Assembly: GCF_004364775.1 (NCBI RefSeq)
Contig: NZ_SOAL01000019.1
Coordinates: 1 to 64,000, forward strand
From: Comamonas sp. JUb58
Lineage (GTDB): Bacteria; Pseudomonadota; Gammaproteobacteria; Burkholderiales; Burkholderiaceae_C
Length of the DNA: 64,000 nt
Reading direction: 5' to 3'
The notes under the pieces: generated by a model
Seen by the model: the letters and a program-made list of their open reading frames with translations, nothing else
What the model was told of the DNA's origin: nothing
Databases searched by the model: none
Translations under genes and position numbers: made by a program
In this document: one piece after another, positions 8,234 to 16,330 of the stretch
How the letters are laid out: the number at the start of each line of letters is the position of its first letter
How positions within the stretch are numbered: the stretch's first letter is position 1

Positions 8234-9016
8234 TCAGCTGCGCAGCGCCTCATCGTTGGCGCGCAGCAGCGGCGCCGGGTTGGGGAAGATGTCCTGCCAG
8301 ACCGGCGCAAAGGCCTGCTCGCCCACACCGGGTGCGTCGCTGAAGTCGGGCAGGCGCAGCAGGCACAGCTGCAGGTGCAGATGGGGCAGCCACCAGCCGT
8401 TCTCCGCAAAGTCGCCCAGCTGGGCAAACTCGCTGCCTGCGGCAATCTGGTCGCCCGGCTGCCAGCGCTGGGCCGATGCATGGCTCAAATGCCCCCAGAT
8501 GCTAAAAAACTCAGGGTGCGCGGGGCCCTGGTGGCGCAGCACCAGCATGCCGCCATAGTCCAGCCGGATATCACGCACTTCAGCCACGACCACCTCTGCG
8601 GCCAGCGGCAGCCGCAGCGTGGTGCCTGCAGGCGCAAACAGATCCAGGCCCAGGTGGCAGTCGCGCATCGCGCCTTCCAGGCGGGTGGATGCGTAGTTGC
8701 TGCTTTGGTAAACGCAGCGCTGCTCCATCCAATGGCCCACGCCCATCTCAAACCCCTGGCGCTGCTGCAGGGCCTCGTAGGCGCGGATGGCGCCCTCGCG
8801 GTCCATGCTGGCGCTGGTGGCGGCCACGGCCGAGTCAGGGCTGCGGAAATCGACGTGGCCCATGCGCGCCTGTGCCAGGCCGGGCATCAGCCCGCTCCAG
8901 CTGCCGCGCTGCTGCGCCACCCAGGCATGGAAGGCGGCGGCTTGGGGCGCGGCGCTGCGGCCGCTTTGGTGGCGTGCAATGGCTTCGGTGATGGGGTCGG
9001 CGGGGGAGTTAGTCAT
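8234..9016 (-). CDS. M23-family peptidase (LytM-like)
   Basis: A 260-residue protein from ATG 9016; a TTG at 9079 would add 21 residues of poor character. The C-terminal half holds the M23 metallopeptidase pattern: a CHLGLDLFAPAGT segment giving the first His and Asp ligands, a GHLSHAS segment, and PHLHLQL giving the HxH zinc motif. Family members cut peptidoglycan cross-links or act as regulators of other lytic enzymes. No signal peptide is evident, which is odd for a wall enzyme; soluble M23-like domains are also found in cytoplasmic phosphotransfer fusions. It lies 3' of the kgu operon on the same strand. Confidence 0.7.
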   Translation of the reverse strand: MTNSPADPITEAIARHQSGRSAAPQAAAFHAWVAQQRGSWSGLMPGLAQARMGHVDFRSPDSAVAATSASMDREGAIRAYEALQQRQGFEMGVGHWMEQRCVYQSSNYASTRLEGAMRDCHLGLDLFAPAGTTLRLPLAAEVVVAEVRDIRLDYGGMLVLRHQGPAHPEFFSIWGHLSHASAQRWQPGDQIAAGSEFAQLGDFAENGWWLPHLHLQLCLLRLPDFSDAPGVGEQAFAPVWQDIFPNPAPLLRANDEALRS

Positions 9017-9089
9017 GGCTTTTGGGGTTGGCAGTGCTGCGCTATCGTAGCGGCCACCCTCCCACAGCGCCAGTTCCAAGCCGCGCGGG

Positions 9090-10079
9090 TCAGGCCTGGC
9101 TCAAATCAAAGCCGCCCGCAGGCTGTTCGCCCGCCAGCACCTGCAGCAGGTTGCTGGTGGCCATCTCGGCCATCGCGTAGCGGGTCTCGTGGGTGGCCGA
9201 TCCGATATGCGGCAACGCCACCACCTTGGCGTGGGTACGCAGGGGGGATTCGACCGGCAGCGGTTCGGTGGCAAACACATCCAGGCCGGCGGCGCGGATC
9301 TGGTCGGTGTCGAGCGCATGCAGCAACGCATCCTCGTCGACAATCGCGCCGCGCGAGCCGTTGATGACGATGGCACTGGGCTTCATCAGCGCAAAGGCTT
9401 CGGCGCCCAGCAGGTGCTTGGTCTCGGGGGTGGATGGCACGACGGAGACGACAAAGTCTGCCTCGCGCAGCAGCGCATCACGCCCGACATAGTGCACATG
9501 GCCGGCCAGCGCGCCCAGTTCGCTCTCCGGCACGACGCTGCGGTTGTTGTAGAGCACGCGCATGCCAAAGCCCAGCGCGGCGCGCCTTGCCAGTGCCATG
9601 CCGATGCGGCCCATGCCCAGAATGCCCACGGTCTTGCCATGCACATCCCAGCCAAACAGGTCCTCACCAATATTGCGCTGCCACTGGCCGGAGCGCACAT
9701 ACATCGCCAGCTCCGGAATACGGCGGCTGGTGGCCATCAGCAGCGCAAAGATGGTGTCTGCCGTGGTCTCCGTCAGCACGCCTGGCGTGTGGCACAGCGC
9801 AATGCCGCGCTCGCGCAGCGATGCCAGCGGGTAGTTGTCCACGCCCACCGAGATGCTGGAGATCACCCGCAGCTGCGGTGCCTCGTCCAGCAGCGCATCG
9901 GTGATCGGGTAGCTCGACCCGATCAGCGCCTGGGCCTGTGGCAGCGCTGCAAAAAAGGCATCGCGCTGGGCGGCGACGCGTGGGTTGGCCACGGTCACAT
10001 CGTGCGCGGCTTGCAGGCGGGCCAGCTGGTCCTCGGGCAGTTCACGAAAAACCAGAATCTGGTGGCGGGTGCTGCTCAT
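9090..10079 (-). CDS. kguD: 2-ketogluconate (6-phosphate) reductase, D-2-hydroxyacid dehydrogenase family
   Basis: A 329-residue enzyme. ATG 10079 is chosen because AGGAGC lies 5 bases upstream. It has the NAD(P) motif GILGMGRIGMALARRA after a GEDLFGWDVHGKT segment typical of GhrB/TkrA-type 2-ketogluconate reductases. The catalytic Arg is in NGSRGAIVDEDAL, the Glu in FATEPLP and the His in LPHIGSAT. In pseudomonads KguD reduces 2-keto-6-phosphogluconate to 6-phosphogluconate. The gene is 23 bases from kguK in a kguE-kguK-kguD order with a PtxS-like repressor upstream, which supports this role over general glyoxylate reduction. Confidence 0.8.
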   Translation of the reverse strand: MSSTRHQILVFRELPEDQLARLQAAHDVTVANPRVAAQRDAFFAALPQAQALIGSSYPITDALLDEAPQLRVISSISVGVDNYPLASLRERGIALCHTPGVLTETTADTIFALLMATSRRIPELAMYVRSGQWQRNIGEDLFGWDVHGKTVGILGMGRIGMALARRAALGFGMRVLYNNRSVVPESELGALAGHVHYVGRDALLREADFVVSVVPSTPETKHLLGAEAFALMKPSAIVINGSRGAIVDEDALLHALDTDQIRAAGLDVFATEPLPVESPLRTHAKVVALPHIGSATHETRYAMAEMATSNLLQVLAGEQPAGGFDLSQA

Positions 10080-10102
10080 GGCTGCTCCTGGATGCGTTGA
10101 AA

Positions 10103-11053
10103 TCAATAGCCGGCGGCGGTCAAGGCTTCGCGGGTCGGCAGGCCTTCCGAATCGCCCAGCACCTGCACCTGCAGCGCGCCAATCCAGCAGCCGCGCTTGA
10201 CGGCATCGGCCACCGAGCGGCCATCGAGCAGGCCGCTGATAACGCCCACCGCAAAGGCGTCGCCGGCGCCGACGGTGTCCACCACCTTCTCGACCGGGCA
10301 GCCGGCCACATAGCCGGTGCCGGCCTGGGCGTCATCGTAATAAGCGCCTTCTTCGCCAAGCTTGACGACCACCAGGCTTGCGCCCTGGTCGCGGTAGAAC
10401 TTGGCCACCGCTTCGGGCGTCTTGTGGCCGGTCAGCAGCTCGCCTTCGGCCAGGCCGGGGAAGACCCAGTCCGCACCAGCGGCCAGCGCATTGATCTCGC
10501 GGCGCATCGTGGCCTCGTCCTGCCACAGGGTGGGGCGCAGGTTGGGATCGAAGGAGATGCTGCTGCCAGCAGCGCGGGCGATCTGCAGGGTGCGCTGGGC
10601 AGTAGCCAGGCTGGTCTGCGAGATCGCGGCAAACACGCCGGTGGCATGCAGGTGGCGGGCCGAGGCCAGCCAGGGCTCGTCGATGTCGGCGGGGGTCATC
10701 AGGCTGGCGGCCGAGCCCTTGCGGTGGTATTCCACCTGCGGGTCGCTGCCGTCATCGGTGCGGCCCTTGATCTGGAAGCCGGTCTTCTGCGCCGGGTCCA
10801 GCACCACATGCTCGCAGTGCACGCCTTCGCTCTTCATCTGGTTGATGAGGTAGCGCGCCATCGAATCGGCGCCCAGGCGGCTGGCCCAGTGGGTATTGAA
10901 GCCCAGGCGCGCCAGGCCGGTGGCCACATTGATCTCGGCGCCCGCAATGCGCTTGCTGAAGAACTCGGCGTTCTCCAGCGGGCCGGCGCGGTCGGCGATC
11001 AGCAGCATCATGGCTTCGCCAAAGGTGGCGATGTCGAAGGTCTTGGTGGTCAT
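10103..11053 (-). CDS. kguK: 2-ketogluconokinase (PfkB family)
   Basis: A 316-residue sugar kinase from ATG 11053, with AAGAGAGA upstream. The N-terminal glycine-rich sugar-binding region (GEAMMLLIADRAGPLENAEFF, then RIAGAEINVATGLARLG) and the C-terminal PfkB signature DTVGAGDAFAVGV with catalytic Asp are both intact. The closest families are 2-ketogluconokinase and 2-dehydro-3-deoxygluconokinase, which are hard to separate by sequence alone. Placement between a KguE-like TIM barrel gene and a KguD-like reductase gene favours 2-ketogluconate as substrate. KdgK remains the alternative. Confidence 0.8.
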   Translation of the reverse strand: MTTKTFDIATFGEAMMLLIADRAGPLENAEFFSKRIAGAEINVATGLARLGFNTHWASRLGADSMARYLINQMKSEGVHCEHVVLDPAQKTGFQIKGRTDDGSDPQVEYHRKGSAASLMTPADIDEPWLASARHLHATGVFAAISQTSLATAQRTLQIARAAGSSISFDPNLRPTLWQDEATMRREINALAAGADWVFPGLAEGELLTGHKTPEAVAKFYRDQGASLVVVKLGEEGAYYDDAQAGTGYVAGCPVEKVVDTVGAGDAFAVGVISGLLDGRSVADAVKRGCWIGALQVQVLGDSEGLPTREALTAAGY

Positions 11054-11102
11054 GGCCGTGTCTCTCTTGGGTGCTGTTGGCTGTTGGTTTGTTGGGAGCT
11101 GA

Positions 11103-11915
11103 TCAGGAGGCCTTGGCTTGCAGTGCCGTGGCATCGCGCAGCACGGCCAGCTCCTGCTGGGTGACGGCGACCAGGTCGTCGCCGATCAGCGGGTACTCGA
11201 TGGCGCGGGGTGCATCGCTGGGCAGCGCGCGCAAAATGGCGCGCCAGGCGGCGGCCGATTCGGCCAGCGGCACTGCCACCCATTTGGCAGGCAGGCGCTG
11301 CACGCCCTTGGCATGCACATAGGCCACGCGGCTGCCAAACAGCTGGGCCGCTTGCAGCGCGCATTCGCCCAGGTAGTGCCAGTTGCCCATGTCAAAGGTC
11401 ATCGGCAAGCTCAGGCCAGCGGCATCGGCGGCAGCAAAAAAGCGCTGCAGTGCTTGCACCGTGCCAGCGGCCGTGGTCTGGTCGTTCTCGATCAGCAGGG
11501 TCAGGCCCGCGCCATCGATGGCGCTCTTCAGCGCTGCAAAGCCCTGGGCCGAATGCGCCACCGACTGGCTGGCAAAGCCGCCGATCGACATCTTGAGCCA
11601 GGTGGCGCCCAAGCTATGGCTGGCGGCAATCGCGTGTTGCACGGCGGCGGTGTTCAGGCTGCCGTCCATCGCAAACAGCGGCTGGGGGCAGGAGTAGACC
11701 AGGTCCAGCTGGTGATCGCGGCCAAAGGCAGCCAGTGCGGGCAACTCTTGGGCGGGGTTCAGCAGCAGCTCTTCGCGTACTTCATAGCCGTTGGCGCCTG
11801 CGCGGTGCGAGAGCTGGGCAAAGTAGAGCTGGCCGTGGCGGCGCACTTCGGCATTGCCAAAGGAGGTGAGGGAGATCAGGGCGGGCGAGCCCGCGTTTTG
11901 CAAGGACAAGGCCAT
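11103..11915 (-). CDS. kguE: KguE-like sugar epimerase/isomerase (TIM barrel)
   Basis: A 270-residue protein from ATG 11915. It belongs to the xylose-isomerase-like TIM-barrel superfamily. Candidate metal ligands are Glu in NGYEVREEL, Glu in LLIENDQT, Asp in TFDMGNW, His in YVHAKG and Glu in RAIEYPL. Such proteins isomerise or epimerise sugars and sugar acids; KguE of the pseudomonad 2-ketogluconate operon is of this type and its exact reaction is not settled. It is followed by kguK after 49 bases and preceded by the ABC transporter ATPase gene, all on the same strand. Confidence 0.72.
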   Translation of the reverse strand: MALSLQNAGSPALISLTSFGNAEVRRHGQLYFAQLSHRAGANGYEVREELLLNPAQELPALAAFGRDHQLDLVYSCPQPLFAMDGSLNTAAVQHAIAASHSLGATWLKMSIGGFASQSVAHSAQGFAALKSAIDGAGLTLLIENDQTTAAGTVQALQRFFAAADAAGLSLPMTFDMGNWHYLGECALQAAQLFGSRVAYVHAKGVQRLPAKWVAVPLAESAAAWRAILRALPSDAPRAIEYPLIGDDLVAVTQQELAVLRDATALQAKAS

Positions 11916-12066
11916 GGTTGTTATGTATGTTGGCCGTTGGCGCCCGCCGGCCGGCGGGGCGCTAGCAGCGATCAATGAAGTCGTTGTGCACAGTCTGAGT
12001 TGGTAGCATGGGCGCTGTGCGGGCCCGGGGGCGTGGCGCTGGCGCGCGCCCCGCGCCGCCACACCA

Positions 12067-12822
12067 TCAATGGTTGCTGAGGATCTGGCCCAGGAACTGC
12101 TGGGTCTTGGGGTGTTGGGGGTTGTCAAAGAACGCGGCCGGTGGGCCTTGTTCGATGATCTTGCCGTCGGCCATGAAGATCACGCGGTCGGCCACGCTGC
12201 GGGCAAAGCCCATTTCATGGGTCACGCAGAGCATGGTCATGCCGTCTTCGGCCAGGCCGATCATGGTGTCTAGCACTTCCTTGACCATCTCGGGGTCGAG
12301 GGCCGAGGTGGGCTCGTCAAACAGCATGATCTTGGGGGCCATGCACAGCGCACGGGCAATGGCCACGCGCTGTTGCTGGCCGCCCGACAGCTGGCTGGGG
12401 TACTTGTGGGCCTGGTCCGGAATGCGCACCCGCGTCAGGTAGTGCATCGCGCGCTCCTGCGCTTCGGCTTTGCTCAGGCCGCGCGAGCGCATCGGCGCCA
12501 GCATGCAGTTCTCCACAATCGTCAGATGCGGGAACAGGTTGAACTGCTGGAACACCATGCCCACTTCCTTGCGGATGGTGTCGATGGCCTTGCTGTCACC
12601 CGTCAGGTCCGTGCCGTCCACGGTGATCTGGCCCTTCTGGATGGCTTCGAGCCGGTTGATGCAGCGGATCATCGTGGACTTGCCCGAGCCCGAAGGCCCG
12701 CAGATGACGATACGCTCGCCAGCACGCACGTCGAGGTTGATATCGGTCAGCACCTGGAAGTTGCCATACCATTTCTCGACGCCTTGGAGGCGAATGATGG
12801 GTGCTTGCGAGGGGGTCGTCAT
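12067..12822 (-). CDS. Polar-amino-acid-type ABC transporter ATPase (kgu locus)
   Basis: A 251-residue GlnQ/HisP-type ATPase. It carries Walker [11 protein letters not shown]-loop [12 protein letters not shown], signature LSGGQQQR, Walker [15 protein letters not shown] and the H-loop in CVTHEMGFA. It would energise import through the two permeases encoded upstream. Unusually for this subfamily, the operon is otherwise devoted to a sugar acid, so the substrate is inferred to be 2-ketogluconate or a related acid, not an amino acid. A 244-base stretch free of other genes, including a strong hairpin, separates it from the binding-protein gene start and kguE respectively. Confidence 0.88.
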   Translation of the reverse strand: MTTPSQAPIIRLQGVEKWYGNFQVLTDINLDVRAGERIVICGPSGSGKSTMIRCINRLEAIQKGQITVDGTDLTGDSKAIDTIRKEVGMVFQQFNLFPHLTIVENCMLAPMRSRGLSKAEAQERAMHYLTRVRIPDQAHKYPSQLSGGQQQRVAIARALCMAPKIMLFDEPTSALDPEMVKEVLDTMIGLAEDGMTMLCVTHEMGFARSVADRVIFMADGKIIEQGPPAAFFDNPQHPKTQQFLGQILSNH

Positions 12823-12865
12823 AAAGCAGTCGTGTTCTTGAAGATGATCGTGTGGCGCTGCCCGG

Positions 12866-12896
12866 GCCGCTGTTCCGCCTAAGGGAGAACAGCGGC
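12866..12896 (-). other. Strong intercistronic hairpin after binding-protein gene
   Basis: GCCGCTGTTC (12866-12875) pairs perfectly with GAACAGCGGC (12887-12896) over 10 bp with an 11-base loop. On the minus strand no T-run follows. It lies just 3' of the substrate-binding-protein gene, the position where mRNA-stabilising hairpins raise binding-protein levels over downstream cistrons. Confidence 0.6.
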
Positions 12897-12910
12897 TTGC
12901 GCCTCAGTTT

Positions 12911-13708
12911 TTAGTCCAGCTTGGGCAGGTCGGCGCCCAACCACTTTTGGTACAGCTTGTTCAGCTCACCATTGGCGGTGTTCTTGGCGATGAAGGCGTT
13001 CACGGCTTCGGCCACTTCGTCCTGACCAGGGCGCAGGGCGACGGCCATGTTCTGCTGCAGCAGCTGGAACTTGTTCTCGAACTGGCCAGCAGGTGCGCGC
13101 TTGGCGATCTGGGCCGCCACGGTCACCGAGCAGCCGATGGCATCGACCTGGCCCGACAGCAGCGCTTGCATGGCCGATGCGTCGTCGTCAAAGCGGCGGA
13201 TTTGCGTGCCTTCTGGCGCAGCCTTGGTGACGGCCACGTCCTGGGTGGAGGCACGTGCCACGCCCACGCGCAGGCCCTTGAGGTTTTCTGGGCCCTTGAT
13301 GGCGGTCTTGGTGGCGCCGTACAGCACGATCGAAGCGGCCGAGTAAGGCTTGGAGAACAGCACCTGCTTGGCGCGCTCGGGCGTGATGGCCAGCGAGGCG
13401 ATCAGCATGTCGACCTTGTTGGTCAGCAGGAAGGGGATGCGGTTGGGGCCGGTCACGGGCACGATGTCGGCGGTCACACCCCATTCCTTGGCCAGCAGCT
13501 TGGCCACGTCGGCGTCGTAGCCGTCAGGCTGGTTGCTGCCGTTCAGGATGCCGTAGGGCGGGAAGTCCACCAGCATGCCGATGGTGATCTTGCCCTTCTT
13601 CTTCAGATCCGCCAGCGACTGGGCCGATGCGGTCAGGGGCAACAGGGCGCTGGCAGCCAGGGCGGCAGCAGCGGAGGTGAAAGTGCGGCGGGAAATCTGC
13701 ATGCTCAT
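12911..13708 (-). CDS. Periplasmic substrate-binding protein, polar amino acid type (kgu locus)
   Basis: A 265-residue family-3 solute-binding protein. A twin-arginine-like N terminus (ISRRTFTSAAAALAASAL) ends near TASAQS, the expected cleavage site. The binding-fold marks are ITIGMLVDFPPYGILN, GYDADVAKLLAKEWG, DMLIASLAITPERAKQVLFS and GLRVGVARASTQD. An AGGAG lies 8 bases before ATG 13702, so that inner start may be used instead of 13708. Two permease genes precede it in the operon. The ligand is inferred from context to be 2-ketogluconate or a related sugar acid. Confidence 0.85.
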   Translation of the reverse strand: MSMQISRRTFTSAAAALAASALLPLTASAQSLADLKKKGKITIGMLVDFPPYGILNGSNQPDGYDADVAKLLAKEWGVTADIVPVTGPNRIPFLLTNKVDMLIASLAITPERAKQVLFSKPYSAASIVLYGATKTAIKGPENLKGLRVGVARASTQDVAVTKAAPEGTQIRRFDDDASAMQALLSGQVDAIGCSVTVAAQIAKRAPAGQFENKFQLLQQNMAVALRPGQDEVAEAVNAFIAKNTANGELNKLYQKWLGADLPKLD

Positions 13709-13746
13709 GTCTCCTAGTAGAAAAATCAACCGACAACCAAAAATGT

Positions 13747-14400
13747 TCAGCGGGCCAGGGCCTTGGCCTGGCGCTTTTCCAAGCGGCCTGCCCACAGGGA
13801 CAGCGGCCAGCACAGGATGAAGTAAACGGCACCGACGACACCGAACACCAGCATCGGCTGGAAGGTGGCGTTGTTGATGATCTGGCCGGCGCGCGTGATC
13901 TCGGTAAAGCCGATGATGGCCGCCAGCGAGGTGCCCTTGATGATCTGTACCAGGTAGCCCACGGTGGGGGCCACGGCAATCTTCATCGCCTGGGGCAGCA
14001 CGACGGCGCGCATGCGCCAGAAGTAGGACAGCGACAGGGCATCGGCTGCTTCCCACTGGCCGCGTGGCACCGCCTGGATACAGCCGCGCCAGATTTCGCC
14101 CAGGAACGCGCCGCTGTTCAGAATCAGCGCAGCAGCGGCTGCAATCCAGGGGTTGATCTCAAAGCCCAGAATGGGCGCGCCAAAGAACACCAGGAACAGC
14201 TGCAGCAGCAGCGGGGTGCCCTGAAAAATCTGGGTAAAGGCGGTGGCAATGCCGCGCGCCAGGCCGTTCTCTGACGTGCGCGACAGCGCAATCACCAGGC
14301 CCACCAGGGCTCCGCCGATAAAGGCGATCAGGGACAGGGCCACGGTCCACTTGGCCGCTTCAACGATGAACCACAGCTCGGGCCAACCAAAAGTACGCAT
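13747..14400 (-). CDS. ABC transporter permease, polar amino acid type (kgu locus)
   Basis: A 217-residue inner-membrane permease of the HisM/GltK type with about five hydrophobic helices. The conserved cytoplasmic coupling region reads FLGEIWRGCIQAVPRGQWEAA followed by VVLPQAM, matching the EAA loop that contacts the ATPase. It starts at ATG 14400, 21 bases after the other permease gene, so the two are probably translated together and form a heterodimer. Confidence 0.88.
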   Translation of the reverse strand: MRTFGWPELWFIVEAAKWTVALSLIAFIGGALVGLVIALSRTSENGLARGIATAFTQIFQGTPLLLQLFLVFFGAPILGFEINPWIAAAAALILNSGAFLGEIWRGCIQAVPRGQWEAADALSLSYFWRMRAVVLPQAMKIAVAPTVGYLVQIIKGTSLAAIIGFTEITRAGQIINNATFQPMLVFGVVGAVYFILCWPLSLWAGRLEKRQAKALAR

Positions 14401-14421
14401 TTCTTGTTCTCCGAGGGTGAC

Positions 14422-15093
14422 TTATCGGCGGTCTGGATAGTTCAAGGCCATCTGGTAGATGAGCTTGAACAGCAGGTTGAAGGCCAGCGACAGCAGCAGG
14501 TAGATGAGGGCTACGACGATGTAGACCTCAAAGCTGCGGAAGGTCTCGGACTGGATGTTGGCGGCCACCGAGGTCAGGTCGTCAGCCGAGATCACGGACA
14601 CCACGGCCGAGCTCAGCATCAGCAGGATGAATTGGCTGGTCAGCGCCGGGTAGATGGTCTTGAGCGCGGGCTTGAGGATCACAAAGCGGAAAATTTCCCA
14701 GCGTTTCAGATCCAGTGCCAGGCCGGCTTCGATCTGGCCCTTGGGGATGGATTCAATGCCGGCGCGGATGATTTCGGTGGCATAGGCGCCCAGGTTGACC
14801 ACCATGGCCACCAGTGCGGCGGTTTGGGGCGACCAGCGCAGGCCTACGGCCGGTAGCGCAAAGAAGAAGAAAAACAACTGCACCAGGAAGGGTGTGTTGC
14901 GGATCAGCTCGATGTAGGCATTGATGACAAAGCGCAGCGGCGCTGGGCCCGAGGTCTTGCCCCAGGCGCAGACGATCGCGACGGCCAGGCCGATGATCAT
15001 GGCGAGAAAAGACAGCTGGATGGTCACCCAGGTGCCCTGCAATAGCTGCGGCCAGGCTGCCAGGACCTGGTCGAATTGGAACGTGTAGTTCAT
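14422..15093 (-). CDS. ABC transporter permease, polar amino acid type (kgu locus), first structural gene
   Basis: A 223-residue permease with five predicted membrane segments. RNTPFLVQLFFFFFALP and the EAA loop YATEIIRAGIESIPKGQIEAG are typical of the His/Glu/Gln transporter group. It is the first gene after the PtxS-type operator (17 bases from its start codon to the operator edge), so the operator position suggests direct repression of the whole transporter-kguEKD unit. It pairs with the downstream permease. Confidence 0.88.
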   Translation of the reverse strand: MNYTFQFDQVLAAWPQLLQGTWVTIQLSFLAMIIGLAVAIVCAWGKTSGPAPLRFVINAYIELIRNTPFLVQLFFFFFALPAVGLRWSPQTAALVAMVVNLGAYATEIIRAGIESIPKGQIEAGLALDLKRWEIFRFVILKPALKTIYPALTSQFILLMLSSAVVSVISADDLTSVAANIQSETFRSFEVYIVVALIYLLLSLAFNLLFKLIYQMALNYPDRR

Positions 15094-15109
15094 GGCGATG
15101 CGGCGCGTT

Positions 15110-15123
15110 TGAAACCGGTTTCA
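15110..15123. promoter_or_regulatory. PtxS-type operator, perfect 14-bp palindrome
   Basis: TGAAACCGGTTTCA lies 17 bases upstream of the first permease start. This is the palindrome described for PtxS, the LacI-family repressor of 2-ketogluconate metabolism in Pseudomonas. The LacI-family gene encoded next door is the obvious partner. Confidence 0.82.
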
Positions 15124-15160
15124 GTAGCGCCGCAGTTTAACGTAAGGTTACGGAGCGATT

Positions 15161-15178
15161 ACTAGGGTTTGCCCTAGT
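15161..15178. promoter_or_regulatory. ACTAGGG-TTTG-CCCTAGT inverted repeat
   Basis: A perfect 7-bp inverted repeat with a 4-base centre, 38 bases upstream of the PtxS-type operator. A 15/16 match to its inner 16 bases occurs at 58512-58527, upstream of the other polar amino acid ABC locus. The binding factor is unknown. Confidence 0.5.
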
Positions 15179-15211
15179 TTGGTGCGTAACGCCTTTTTTA
15201 GCCGTTAAGAA

Positions 15212-16330
15212 TCAATTGGTTGGAGATTTTGTCGAGCCGCGCACAATGATGGTGCCTGGTAACTCGACTGTTCGGGCGGGGCTTTGCAGGCCCTGGATGC
15301 GCTCGATCAGGCAGGTGGCGGCGGCCTGGCCCAGTGCATCGGTGGGCTGGGCCACGGTGCTGAGGCCCGGGCCCACCAGCGCGGCCCAGTCGGTTTCGTC
15401 CACGCCAATGATGCCGAGCTCGCGCCCGGGCACCCAGCCCAGTGCGTGCACGGCGGTGGCCACGCGCAGGCTGGCCACGGCATTGCCGGCCAGTACCGCA
15501 GGGCGGCGGCCGGCTTGCAGCGCCTGCTGCTGCCACTGCTGCAGGTGCTGCTGCAAGGCGCTGGCGTTGTGCGGTGTGCTCTCCCACACATCGCCCTGCA
15601 TGGCGGCAGGCTTGCCGCGCCGCTTGCTGGCCTGGCCTTGCAGGTAGCGGGCAAAGGCCTGCTGGCGCGCGGTGCGCGAGCTCACATCGGCAATCGGCTC
15701 GGTCACCAGCAGCACCTCGTCAAAGCCTTGCTGCTGCAGGTGGTCCATCGCAATCTGGACCACGCCGGGGTTGTCCACGGTCACAAAATCGGCGTCCAGC
15801 CCTTCCTGGAACCGGTCCACCAGCACGATGGGTTTGCCGTGCAGCTGCGCGTCCTGCCAGAGCTGGGCGCTGGTGTCCACGCGGTTGAGGATCATGCCGT
15901 CGAGCTGGTAGGCGGACAGCGCATGCATGGCATCGCGCTCGCGCCCTGCCTCATTGCCCAGGTTGAACAGCACCAGCAGGTAGCCGGCGGCCTGGCAGGC
16001 CTTTTCTGCGCCCTGCAGCACTGCCACCGAGAAGGGGTTGGTCACATCGGCCACGGCCAGGCCGATCAGGCGGGTGCGGCCATGCTTGAGCGCCTGCGCC
16101 ATCGGGCTGGGCCGGTACTGCAGGCTGGCAATGGCCTCTTGCACGCGCTTGGCCATGTCGGGGGTGAGGATGTCGGTGCGGCCATTGAGGTAGCGCGACA
16201 CCGTGGCCTTGGAGACCTGGGCCGCCAGCGCCACATCGGCAATCGTGGCCCGGGCCTTGGCAGGCGCTGGGCTGGCTGCCCCGGGTGGGCAGGGGCGCGA
16301 TGGAGTGGCGGTGGGCGCAGGCTTGGGCAC
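15212..16330 (-). CDS. ptxS: LacI-family repressor, PtxS-like
   Basis: A 372-residue regulator starting at GTG. After a ~28-residue Pro/Ala-rich lead comes the LacI helix-turn-helix TIADVALAAQVSKATVSRYLNG, the hinge helix near SPMAQALKHGRT, and a periplasmic-binding-like effector domain (LIGLAVADVTNPF, DGMILNRVD, GIIGVDETDW). It is upstream of the operon and on the same strand, with a perfect PtxS palindrome between. Predicted effector: 2-ketogluconate, releasing repression. The N-terminal extension is longer than usual and an internal start is possible. Confidence 0.8.
   Translation of the reverse strand: MPKPAPTATPSRPCPPGAASPAPAKARATIADVALAAQVSKATVSRYLNGRTDILTPDMAKRVQEAIASLQYRPSPMAQALKHGRTRLIGLAVADVTNPFSVAVLQGAEKACQAAGYLLVLFNLGNEAGRERDAMHALSAYQLDGMILNRVDTSAQLWQDAQLHGKPIVLVDRFQEGLDADFVTVDNPGVVQIAMDHLQQQGFDEVLLVTEPIADVSSRTARQQAFARYLQGQASKRRGKPAAMQGDVWESTPHNASALQQHLQQWQQQALQAGRRPAVLAGNAVASLRVATAVHALGWVPGRELGIIGVDETDWAALVGPGLSTVAQPTDALGQAAATCLIERIQGLQSPARTVELPGTIIVRGSTKSPTN

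Noticed and set aside
9090..11053. Ketodeoxygluconate (kdg) or glucosaminate catabolism as the role of the operon
   Set aside because: The kinase alone would allow it. The KguE-KguK-KguD order and the perfect PtxS palindrome favour 2-ketogluconate, and no aldolase or ammonia-lyase gene is present.
13709..14056. Longer N terminus for the kgu-locus binding protein
   Set aside because: It would overlap the permease gene and bury the signal peptide inside the chain; a ribosome binding site precedes 13702-13708.
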